From Acidobacteriota bacterium (GTDB lineage: Bacteria > Acidobacteriota > Blastocatellia > RBC074), in NCBI GenBank assembly GCA_016710075.1, contig JADJLO010000007.1, positions 186,001-250,000 of the forward strand: DNA of 64,000 bases, in the 5' to 3' direction. The notes beneath the pieces are model-generated. The model was not told the origin of the DNA and ran no database searches. It saw nothing but the letters and a program-made list of their open reading frames with translations. Each line of letters opens with the position of its first letter. The first letter of the stretch is position 1. This document shows, one piece after another, positions 18,301 through 24,648 of this stretch. A program made the translations under genes and the position numbers.

Positions 18301-18630
18301 AAATTTCGGCTGGCTCTCGAAAGACATGTCCCCGATGATGCGTTTCGCTTCGCCGCCTTCAATCGCCATGGTGTAGATGTCCCCGAGCATGTCGAAGACT
18401 ATCGTCCGCCCGTCGGGTGAGAGATCCAGCGACAGCCAGGTACCCTCATCAGTCGTGAATGAGACCCTCGCTTCCGGCTTGAGTATCAGCTCTTCCTTCT
18501 TTTCCTCTTTTTTCTCCTCTTTTTGCTGAGCGCCGGCGCTGAATGCGAAATATCCGGTCGGCATTAAGGCGCAGCCGAATATGCACAAAGCGGCAAGGGT
18601 CAGTCGCCAAACGAAAGGCATCCGCATCAT
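15301..18630 (-). CDS. Secreted PD40 (TolB-like) propeller fused to amidohydrolase
   Basis: A 1109-residue protein with a signal peptide (about residues 1-35, ending AGAQQ) and a Lys/Glu-rich linker. Residues ~55-640 hold repeated TolB/PD40 blades with S-P-D-G-R/K signatures (e.g. LSPDGRTIVF, FSPDGKQIAF). Residues ~690-1090 form an amidohydrolase/imidazolonepropionase-like domain with MPGLVDVHAHM (metal HxH) and a C-terminal GSLEIGKLADLLILD. The usual final metal ligand motif GxDxP is replaced by LGGHGQMQGIG, a deviation I believe this fusion subfamily shares. It is probably a periplasmic hydrolase or cyclic dipeptidase; the substrate is unknown. GGAGGA precedes the ATG, and a 16-bp dyad lies just upstream. 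Confidence 0.88.
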   Translation of the reverse strand: MMRMPFVWRLTLAALCIFGCALMPTGYFAFSAGAQQKEEKKEEKKEELILKPEARVSFTTDEGTWLSLDLSPDGRTIVFDMLGDIYTMAIEGGEAKRIIGDMSFESQPKFSPDGKQIAFISDRSGAEQLWVGKPDGSDLKPITRGRGAGMLMFLSPSWTPDGNYILASKSERGIGTFHVYMWNKDGGSGVSVGPPPPPPPTPGQDAGPPRPQLNKMGAVASPDGRYVYWAQRTGAFNYNAQFPIWQIVRFDRETSETSTVTNSQGSAMRPLLSPDGKQMVYATRWETRTALRVRDLETNQERWLINNVTRDDQESRATRDTFPGYAFTPDGKALIVNIDGKIKRVDFATGQATTIPFSARVDMDLAARLHFDYRVDESAAVKARLIRYPAMSPDGKRLAFSAFNKIYVMELPGGTPRRLTGLSAGEFMPAWSPDGRYVAFATWSRDGGQIYRAPADGGQPEPLTRRAAFYSYPVYSPDNSKIVFTSGAIEDQLFSDLKDNHEFLSEAEALLHGHTESEVTGIPGFTGSDLRYIPAAGGDSVLIGPSQGGRYPHFSSDPNRVYLTTSQGLTSVRLDGLDRRTHLKITGSGAPPAQATAGVIRISPDGTKAFCEVQGKHYLVTIPKAGRETVNVSVAGGPSSVPVKKMSAEGGDYLAWSNDGAMLTWSWGSKFHRQAATADKSESFDISVEMPRAKPKGTVILSGARIITMKGDEVIERGDITITDNRITDIKATPAKGKPVYPAGARVIDVSGKTIMPGLVDVHAHMWPPRDVHQTQVWQYLANLAYGVTTTRDPQSSTTDVYAYTDLVETGEILGPRVYTTGPGVFDRSGLDDKESTRNFIKRYKEAYQTMTLKEYVAGDRIVRQWVAEACKEFGITPTTEGALDMKLDLSQMIDGFSGNEHALPIQPLYKDIAEFVAQSKTFYTPTILVAYGAPWSENYFFQNTDVVGNKKLARFIPRELLNTMLRRRGQWFHPDEYGHVGIAKGAAAIVRAGGRVGLGGHGQMQGIGCHWELWALQSGGMTTMEALRCATIFGAEAIGLNRDVGSLEIGKLADLLILDQNPLADIRNTNTIKLVMKNGELFEGDSLDQIWPVQKKLDKQYWWDREPR

Positions 18631-18648
18631 AGTAATCCTCCAGATGAG

Positions 18649-18664
18649 TCAATTGTCCAATTGA
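18649..18664. promoter_or_regulatory. 16-bp dyad upstream of the PD40-amidohydrolase
   Basis: TCAATTG-TC-CAATTGA is a perfect inverted repeat, 19-34 bases upstream of the amidohydrolase ATG and just upstream of its ribosome site. It could be a repressor operator or an mRNA hairpin; no family match is claimed. Confidence 0.4.
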
Positions 18665-19006
18665 AAAGTAACTTGCTGGTTCTCCAGTTTGCCGATAATA
18701 GCCTTTGAACACGCATGGATCAAACGTCTTCAAATGTTTAGTTGCCCGCCCCCCCTTGTGTTATCGGTGTCCATAGTGCATATTGAGAAGGTGATTTCCT
18801 TCTCTCGCGCATCGACGGTGATGCGCCCCCGCCCTCTGAATAGTAGCGAGGTCGTTAATAGATAGTTCGAGAGCAGGTTTGTTACTAACTCGGAAGCTGC
18901 TCTTTACGACGTCCGAAACAATGCCTTCGTTGCTAACCGTTCTGCGAAGCCACATGAATTCGAAGCTTCTTTTACCTCCCTTTAATGGGAAAGGTCTATC
19001 CAAACT
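18665..19006. other. Intergenic leader region of the RRM gene
   Basis: About 340 bases between divergent genes. An 80-codon minus-strand frame (18761-19003) shows no family features and is treated as spurious. RRM-type RNA-binding protein genes in other bacteria often have long regulated leaders, so an untranslated leader on the plus strand is plausible, but no known riboswitch was recognised. Confidence 0.4.
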
Positions 19007-19360
19007 ATGTCTATGAAACTTTATGTCGGAAATTTGTCATTTGAAACCTCCAGCAGTGATCTTGAGACTCTTTTTACTCAAATGGGCACTGTGGAATCCG
19101 CTTCAGTCGTTGAAGATCGCGACACCGGCCGCTCGCGCGGTTTCGGTTTCGTTGAAATGTCATCGAAGGAAGAGGGAAATGCCGCAATTTCCGAATTCAA
19201 TGGTAAAGAAGTCAATGGTCGCAGCCTGACTGTCAACGAAGCCAAGCCTCGCGAAAATCGAGCCGGCGGCGGTGCCGGCGGCGGATTTGGCGGCGGCGGC
19301 AATCGTCGCAGCGGCGGTGGATTCAATGGCGGCGGCGGCGGCGGACGCTCGCGGTACTAA
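19007..19360 (+). CDS. RRM-type RNA-binding protein with Gly-rich tail
   Basis: A 117-residue protein with one RNA recognition motif: RNP2 is LYVGNL (residues 5-10) and RNP1 is RGFGFVEM (about 45-52), both with the aromatic residues that stack on RNA. Residues ~84-117 are a Gly/Arg/Asn tail rich in GGG, ending RSRY. The layout resembles cyanobacterial Rbp and other bacterial glycine-rich RNA-binding proteins, some of which are cold-inducible; cold induction here is inference. Two possible starts (ATG at 19007 or 19013) differ by two residues. A strong intrinsic terminator follows, so it is probably monocistronic. Confidence 0.93.
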   Translation: MSMKLYVGNLSFETSSSDLETLFTQMGTVESASVVEDRDTGRSRGFGFVEMSSKEEGNAAISEFNGKEVNGRSLTVNEAKPRENRAGGGAGGGFGGGGNRRSGGGFNGGGGGGRSRY

Positions 19361-19393
19361 ACTACCCACTAGCCAGCGGCTATTTAGCAGATC

Positions 19394-19434
19394 GCCCCAG
19401 GCAGAGTTTTGTTTGCCTGGGGCTTTTCTCTTTT
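19394..19434 (+). terminator. Intrinsic terminator after the RRM gene
   Basis: GCCCCAGGCA (19394-19403) pairs perfectly with TGCCTGGGGC (19414-19423), a 10-bp GC-rich stem with a 10-base loop, followed by TTTTCTCTTTT. A textbook rho-independent terminator on the plus strand. Confidence 0.92.
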
Positions 19435-19479
19435 GATCGGGTGATCGGGAGATGCAACCTAACGGATGGTGGAGACTTT

Positions 19480-19841
19480 ATGGAAAAGCATCAATATTCA
19501 ATCGGTGACAGAGTGGAAAAAATGTGTCTGGTTTGCGGTGAAGAGCGAGGACACATGGTCGCCTTGATCAACAAAAAGGCAATATTTCCCGCGTCACCTG
19601 CCCTCAATGCGACACGCGCAGCACTTTCAAGAGTGGCCTGCCCACCAAGGGATCAGGATCCACCGCTCATAACGGCCAGCCGTATGACTGGACGCGCACG
19701 TATCGCAAGGGGCAGTCGATGATGCATCCCAGCTTCGGTCAGGGCGAGGTCGTCGCCTTGATAGAACCCCGCAAGATAGACGTCCTCTTCTCGGATCGCG
19801 TCAGAAGACTGATTCATTCTCAAGCTCAGGCGCAACTGTAA
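19480..19841 (+). pseudogene. Zinc-ribbon protein with Tudor-like C-terminus, apparent frameshift
   Basis: From the ATG at 19480 (GGAG upstream) the protein starts MEKHQYSIGDRVEKMCLVCG, then meets the run AAAAAGG at 19573-19579, after which frame zero turns into low-quality sequence. A -1 shift (or one more A) gives NKKGNISRVTCPQCDTRSTF and continues to TAA at 19839-19841, about 120 residues. The restored protein has two CxxC pairs (CLVC, CPQC), a likely zinc ribbon, and a C-terminal HPSFGQGEVVAL...VLFSDRVRRL pattern like the HPxFGxGxV Tudor-like module seen at the C-terminus of UvrD/PcrA. It may bind nucleic acid or RNA polymerase. It lies between the RRM gene and a small unknown gene. Confidence 0.75.
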
Positions 19842-19877
19842 TCTCGCAGTTAGTGACAGCAGGGAGTTGCTCTGAAA

Positions 19878-20231
19878 ATGCATGACACGGATAAGATCAG
19901 GCAGATGCTGATTGACAGGGGAATCTGGGATTCAAAAGATCGGCGTGATCCTTTAACCGATCGTGAAGCCGTGGAACTGGTCTATAACTGGATGCGGGAC
20001 CAGGTCGCTCCGAATGTCATCATCATCCCCGGAGAAACTCCAAATTCGTCGATAATCCAGATTTATCTCAAGCGTAAGGTCGGCGGAGTGGTCTTCCCCT
20101 ACATTCTGGATAGCGGCAATACAATGGAGAACGCGCTCTGTTTTGCCGCACTCACCCTGACTGACTTTTTACGATCACACCCCGAATGTCTTCGGGAACA
20201 GCAGGAAAACAGAAGCCGAACCACGGCCTGA
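19878..20231 (+). CDS. Hypothetical protein, 117 aa
   Basis: Not recognised. A soluble protein with no signal peptide or membrane helix. Its N-terminal half is helical and charged (IRQMLIDRGIWDSKDRRDPL, EAVELVYNWMRDQ), its middle is predicted beta (NVIIIPGETPNSSIIQIYL, GGVVFPYILD), and a helix ALCFAALTLTDFLRSHPECL closes it. GGGAG lies about 12 bases upstream of the ATG. It begins 36 bases after the zinc-ribbon gene in the same direction, so the two may be co-transcribed. Codon use looks like that of its neighbours. Confidence 0.65.
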   Translation: MHDTDKIRQMLIDRGIWDSKDRRDPLTDREAVELVYNWMRDQVAPNVIIIPGETPNSSIIQIYLKRKVGGVVFPYILDSGNTMENALCFAALTLTDFLRSHPECLREQQENRSRTTA

Positions 20232-20241
20232 AGTTCAACAA

Positions 20242-20763
20242 CTACTTCAATCCCACCACCAGATAATCTTTCCCATGATAGAGTCTTATCCCGTCACTTG
20301 ATTTTGACATCATCAATGGTCGCGGGCGTTTCATTGACTCATCGCGTTTGATTGCGGCGGAGAGCACCTGTTTGCCGCCTACATCAAAGATGTTGATCTT
20401 TCCGTCGGATGTGAATCCGAATCCGTACGCGCCCGTCGTCAGTTCTCTGCCTCCAACCATGATCGGGGAATCGGTGATCAGAAAGCCGATATATTTCTCC
20501 TTGACGTCGCTTGAATAACCGGCAGTGTCGACCAGTCCCGCGATGACGTGCCTGTCTTTTGCCAGTCTGGCGACTGCTGAATTGCGCATCTGTGTCGGGG
20601 CGCTCTGGCCCTGGAAATAGAAGCCTGCCGGAACCAGCTTTGAAGCCTCGGCATCAGCAAGCACGACCGATGAGCTCTGCGCCCTTGCCGTTCCAATTGA
20701 TGCAGGCAATGCGGCCAGCAATAGAATGAACGATGACAGTATAGTGATGATGGTTTTTGACAT
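20242..20763 (-). CDS. Exported hypothetical protein, 173 aa
   Basis: From the ATG at 20761-20763, chosen because GGGGGA lies just upstream, the protein begins with a clear signal peptide (ITILSSFILLLAALPASIGTARA). The mature part of about 145 residues is beta-rich, with ADAEASKLVPAGFYFQGQ, YIGFLITDSPI, TGAYGFGFTSDG and a final LYHGKDYLVVGLK. I recognise no domain; it looks like an acidobacterial periplasmic protein. An upstream ATG would add 15 charged residues. Its 3' end faces that of the 117-residue gene with a 10-base gap. Confidence 0.65.
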   Translation of the reverse strand: MSKTIITILSSFILLLAALPASIGTARAQSSSVVLADAEASKLVPAGFYFQGQSAPTQMRNSAVARLAKDRHVIAGLVDTAGYSSDVKEKYIGFLITDSPIMVGGRELTTGAYGFGFTSDGKINIFDVGGKQVLSAAIKRDESMKRPRPLMMSKSSDGIRLYHGKDYLVVGLK

Positions 20764-20826
20764 GAGTCCCCCGGTTGATAATTCTGAATTGCGGATTTTC
20801 TTTATCATGGTTTGTAAGAGAGTCGA

Positions 20827-21783
20827 TTACTGCTGCTGCTGTTGTTGCTGTTGCTGCTGCAGGTCGTCTTCTATTTGAGCGGGCTCTGAGATCCAGGTAT
20901 GCATCTGGATCATCTCTTCTCCCGGTGGCGGAGCTTCAGTAGGTGAGACCTGCACGCCGACGCTGAGCTCGGTATTGGCCTTGCCTTTGAAGATGCCTTT
21001 TGTCGGTGGAACGTCCGCATAATCCCGCCCGACGGCTGTGCGGATGTGCCGTTCGCCGGTCATGATGTTGTTTGTCGGGTCGAAACCGATCCATCCGAAA
21101 TCCGGCAGATATGCTTCAGCCCAGGCGTGAGTGGCATCTGCCGCAGAGCGATCCCTGGCGCCTCCGTGGTAAAGATAACCGCTGACATAGCGGCACGGTA
21201 TGCCCAGATCTCTTCCAAGTGCGATCATTACGTGAGCGAAATCCTGACAGACTCCCCGCCGTTCTTCCAGTGCATGATCGATGGTGGAGTCAACTGATGT
21301 CGTCTGAGGCGCATAATCGAATTCCTCATAGATCAAAGCGCTGATTTCATGCAGAAGAGTTAGCGGATCGTCACGTCGCTCAATATTCCATTCCTTCTTG
21401 AAAACGTCCAGCAGCTCCGAGCTGTGAGCGTATCTGCTCGGAACCAGATAATCCCAGTACTCGTCAGATGCGCACAGGCTTTCCAGATCGTGCCACGCCT
21501 GAGTGGGGAGTGCCTGCGGGAGCGCCAGGGCCGGAGTAACCTCTACCGTGGCCTCGGCGTTTATCTTCAACTGCTGGTGGCGGCCCGGGATGCTGAAATG
21601 GTGAACGATATTTCCGATATGATCCCGGTAACCCTGAATTTTGGAGCGAGGCTGTGTCGCCAGATCAAACCTGATGCATTTCTGGTTGGCCTCGCTGCGC
21701 GGCTGCATGCGCACTTCCATGGCGCTTTCGGAAACCGGTGAACTGTATGAAAACCTGGTGATGTGTCTGATTGAATAAAACAT
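20827..21783 (-). CDS. Transglutaminase-like family protein with poly-Gln tail
   Basis: A 318-residue protein with the bacterial transglutaminase N-terminal domain (FYSIRHITRFSYSSPVSES) and a papain-like core whose catalytic triad is visible: Cys in RGVCQDFAH, His in THAWAEAYLP, Asp in GFDPTNN. It is the third gene of the widespread cluster circularly permuted ATP-grasp / alpha-E / transglutaminase, thought to act in peptide ligation or cleavage, with no settled substrate. The extreme C-terminus is ten glutamines encoded by mixed CAG and CAA codons, a trinucleotide expansion that is unlikely to be conserved. It lies six bases after the alpha-E gene. Confidence 0.9.
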   Translation of the reverse strand: MFYSIRHITRFSYSSPVSESAMEVRMQPRSEANQKCIRFDLATQPRSKIQGYRDHIGNIVHHFSIPGRHQQLKINAEATVEVTPALALPQALPTQAWHDLESLCASDEYWDYLVPSRYAHSSELLDVFKKEWNIERRDDPLTLLHEISALIYEEFDYAPQTTSVDSTIDHALEERRGVCQDFAHVMIALGRDLGIPCRYVSGYLYHGGARDRSAADATHAWAEAYLPDFGWIGFDPTNNIMTGERHIRTAVGRDYADVPPTKGIFKGKANTELSVGVQVSPTEAPPPGEEMIQMHTWISEPAQIEDDLQQQQQQQQQQ

Positions 21784-21789
21784 CTTTAT

Positions 21790-22743
21790 TTAATGGGCCA
21801 GCGCCGATTCGACGGAATAGGCGATATATTGCTGATGAACCGCGGTGTGAATCTGTCCGCACTGGCGTTGTATGTTTTCAAGATAATTATGAATATTGTC
21901 TGCCATGATCTCATCGACCTGGGCATAATCAAGCGTCGCCCTGAATCGCCCGGCGTATCGTTGCGCCCTGCCCGGTTTGAGCTTGCTGTTAATCCTCGAT
22001 AAAGTTTCAAGCGATGTCTGAATGGTCTTGGCGGCGAATCGGACCGAGCGCGGCGACTCCGCGTTGAGCAGCAGAAACTCGGCTATTCTCTCCGGCCTGA
22101 TGTCCGCCGTGTAGGTTTGGCAGTACGACTCGAACGATGTGCAGGATTTGAGCAGCGCGACCCATGAAATGTAGTCCTGGCCTCCGGCCGTCAGTTTGTC
22201 GGATTTCAGCATGGACTTGAAATGAGCATCGAGCAGGGAAGTCGTCAGGCCGACGCGCTCGATATATCTGCCAAGCTGAATGAAGTGCCATCCCTCGCCA
22301 TGACTCATAATCGAATCCGTGATTCCCTGAATCAGATGTGAGCCTTCCTTGATCGGACCGAAATATCCGTGCGGTTGATTGTAGATCGTCTCGATGTTTG
22401 CCCGTCTCACCATCAGATAGAGCTGATTCAAATGCTCCCACATCTCGGAGCTGATCTGCTCGCGGATCTGTCCGGCATTCTCGCGAGCAGCGCTGATACA
22501 GGCTACCAGCGAATCCTTGTTGCGCAGGTCGAATGTCAGGTATTGAGTCAGTTGATACGCATCGGCAGCCTCGGGCTTCGGCAGGCGCAGGCTGTCGAGC
22601 ACCATCTGCCATCGCTCCACCTCGACCGACGCGTCCTGATCCAGCGTCAGATTCAATGTCAGATCCAGCAGCCGCGCCGTATGTTCGGCCCGCTCCAGAT
22701 AACGACTCATCCAATATAAACTGTCGGCAACTCGTGAAAGCAT
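21790..22743 (-). CDS. Alpha-E domain-containing protein (DUF403)
   Basis: A 317-residue, almost entirely helical protein with the diagnostic opening MLSRVADSLYWMSRYLERAE, followed by HTARLLDL, SHGEGWHFIQLGRYIERV and a C-terminal DYAQVDEIM region. Alpha-E proteins are nearly always coded between a circularly permuted ATP-grasp and a transglutaminase, as here, and are presumed to work with them, but their biochemical role is not established. No Shine-Dalgarno is visible before the ATG (T-rich leader), so the start is set by family similarity. Confidence 0.92.
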   Translation of the reverse strand: MLSRVADSLYWMSRYLERAEHTARLLDLTLNLTLDQDASVEVERWQMVLDSLRLPKPEAADAYQLTQYLTFDLRNKDSLVACISAARENAGQIREQISSEMWEHLNQLYLMVRRANIETIYNQPHGYFGPIKEGSHLIQGITDSIMSHGEGWHFIQLGRYIERVGLTTSLLDAHFKSMLKSDKLTAGGQDYISWVALLKSCTSFESYCQTYTADIRPERIAEFLLLNAESPRSVRFAAKTIQTSLETLSRINSKLKPGRAQRYAGRFRATLDYAQVDEIMADNIHNYLENIQRQCGQIHTAVHQQYIAYSVESALAH

Positions 22744-22880
22744 AAAAAAAAGAGATTGAAGTTTGTAACTGCTCAGCCCCTGCTCAACAGAATTTGATAG
22801 ATGAATATTAGGCAGGGATTGTTCAATCCCAGCCTACCATCTTTTTGAACATTTGAAGATGGGCGCTGACCAGTTACAAC

Positions 22881-22917
22881 CTTTAAACTTTAAACTTGGG
22901 ACTTTGGACTTTGGACT
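22881..22917. repeat. Heptad array H4 after the ATP-grasp stop
   Basis: Units CTTTAAA, CTTTAAA, CTTGGGA, CTTTGGA, CTTTGGA on the plus strand; on the minus strand G-type, starting about three bases after the TGA stop of the circularly permuted ATP-grasp gene, between it and the alpha-E gene. Confidence 0.85.
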
Positions 22918-22919
22918 GA

Positions 22920-24398
22920 TCAGGACAGTACCCATGTATCCTTGCTTCCGCCGCCCTGCGATGAGTTGACGACGAGGGAGCCGCGACGCAGGGCGACGCG
23001 TGTAAGGCCGCCGGGTACGATTGTTATGTTCTCTCCGTAAAGGATGTAAGGGCGCAGATCGACGTGCCGCGCCTCTACCCGCCCATCGATGAAGCATGGA
23101 GCGCGTGAGAGCGCCAGAGTCGGTTGTGCGATATAGTTTCGCGGGTCGGACTCGATGAGTTGTTTGAAGACTTCCCGCTCCTGAGCAGTGCTGTGAGGTC
23201 CGATCAGCATGCCGTATCCGCCGGATTCGCCTACTGCCTTGACCACGAGTTTGTCGAGGTTGGCAAGCACGTGCCGGCGTTGTTTGTCGTCGCTGAGCAG
23301 ATAAGTCTCTACGTTCGGCAGAATCGGGTCCTCATCGAGATAATATTTTATGATTGCCGGGACGAAGGCATAAAGAGCCTTGTCGTCAGCCACTCCGGTG
23401 CCAGGTGCGTTAGCCAAAGCGACGTTGCCTGCGCGATAGGCATTGAACAGCCCCGGAGCTCCGAGAATCGAGCCGGGCCTGAATGTCAGGGGATCTATGA
23501 AATCATCGTCGACACGGCGGTAGATGACATCGACGCGGCGCAGGCCTCCGGTGGTTCTCATGTATACGATGTTGTCGTGAACGATCAGATCGCGGCCTTC
23601 GACCAGTTCGATGCCCATCTGGCGCGCGAGGAATGTATGCTCGTAATATGCCGAATTGAAGACTCCGGGAGTCAGCAGAACGATCGTCGGATCGGGCCGG
23701 TTCGGCGGCGCAAGCGCACGCAGAGTTGAGAGCAAAGCCTGACCGTAATGGTCGATCGGCTGAACGTTGTAGCTTGAGAACATTCCGGGAAAGACTCGCT
23801 TCATCACCTGCCGGTTTGCCAGCATATACGAAACACCGCTCGGCACACGCAGGTTGTCTTCAAGGATTGCGAACTCCCCGTCATTGAGCCTGACGAGGTC
23901 GGTGCCGACCACTGAGACGTAGATGTCCCTGCGGATGCGGATGCCGCGCATCTCTCTGCGGTAATGTTTGCAGCTATATACCAGGTCGCGAGGGACTACG
24001 CCATCATTGAGAATCCTGCCCTCGTGGTAGATGTCTTTGAGGAAAAGATTGAGCGCCGTGATCCGCTGGGCCAGGCCCTTTTCAAGTTTAGTCCATTCTT
24101 CAGCCGTGATGATTCTGGGCAGCAGATCGTATGGGAAAATCCTTTCTGTCCCTTCGTTATTGCCGTATACCGTGAATGTAATGCCCTGATTGAGAAAAGC
24201 GATATCCGCGGTTTGCTGCCGCTGCTTGAGTTCGGAAGGGGCAAGCTCCTGCAGGCGATTGAAAAGCGGGCGGTACTGCGCCCTTGCAGTCCCGTCATGC
24301 TCAAACATCTCATCATACGCCGCATCGAGTTCGTAATTCGCAAACGATGGCGCCTGACTTTTTGACAACTCGGTAATGGATGAAATCTGCTGCTCCAT
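22920..24398 (-). CDS. Circularly permuted ATP-grasp protein
   Basis: A 492-residue protein of the circularly permuted type 2 ATP-grasp family (DUF404/DUF407). Diagnostic stretches include FLNQGITFTVY, IFPYDLLPRII, the DGEFAILEDNLRVPSG motif (acidic metal ligands), LTPGVFNSAYYEH, and VVKAVGESGGYGML near the C-terminus, which supplies the permuted ATP-binding Lys and Gly-rich loop. ATP-grasp enzymes ligate a carboxylate to an amine or thiol, so peptide-bond formation is likely, but the substrates of this family are unknown. First gene of the three-gene cluster with alpha-E and transglutaminase. The 250 bases upstream, before the giant secreted gene, hold its presumed promoter; no clear site was fixed. 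Confidence 0.92.
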   Translation of the reverse strand: MEQQISSITELSKSQAPSFANYELDAAYDEMFEHDGTARAQYRPLFNRLQELAPSELKQRQQTADIAFLNQGITFTVYGNNEGTERIFPYDLLPRIITAEEWTKLEKGLAQRITALNLFLKDIYHEGRILNDGVVPRDLVYSCKHYRREMRGIRIRRDIYVSVVGTDLVRLNDGEFAILEDNLRVPSGVSYMLANRQVMKRVFPGMFSSYNVQPIDHYGQALLSTLRALAPPNRPDPTIVLLTPGVFNSAYYEHTFLARQMGIELVEGRDLIVHDNIVYMRTTGGLRRVDVIYRRVDDDFIDPLTFRPGSILGAPGLFNAYRAGNVALANAPGTGVADDKALYAFVPAIIKYYLDEDPILPNVETYLLSDDKQRRHVLANLDKLVVKAVGESGGYGMLIGPHSTAQEREVFKQLIESDPRNYIAQPTLALSRAPCFIDGRVEARHVDLRPYILYGENITIVPGGLTRVALRRGSLVVNSSQGGGSKDTWVLS

Positions 24399-24648
24399 GC
24401 TCCGCTTGATTCTTCAGAATGAAATGATAAGAAGAGACTGATCACTCCGGTATTGCCAAAGGCGGCGGATGCCGGGCGGACCAATCCCCTGGTAGTCAAT
24501 TTTACTTGTTCGAATTGGACTAAAGGCTTAGTTGATGGTGATATCGTTATCGCCTGGGCAGACGCCCGGTGATCATCATTCATTTTATTATTGCTCTGAC
24601 GGCAAAGCAGGTATAACTGATCGAATCAGACTTCGTCAAGGTGTAACG

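Noticed and set aside
18761..19003. 80-codon minus-strand frame before the RRM gene
   Set aside because: No family features, unusual composition, and it would occupy the leader of the divergent gene; no ribosome site.
20827..20860. Poly-Gln tail as a functional prion-like domain
   Set aside because: Only about ten residues at the extreme C-terminus, made by trinucleotide expansion; too short to support a claim.
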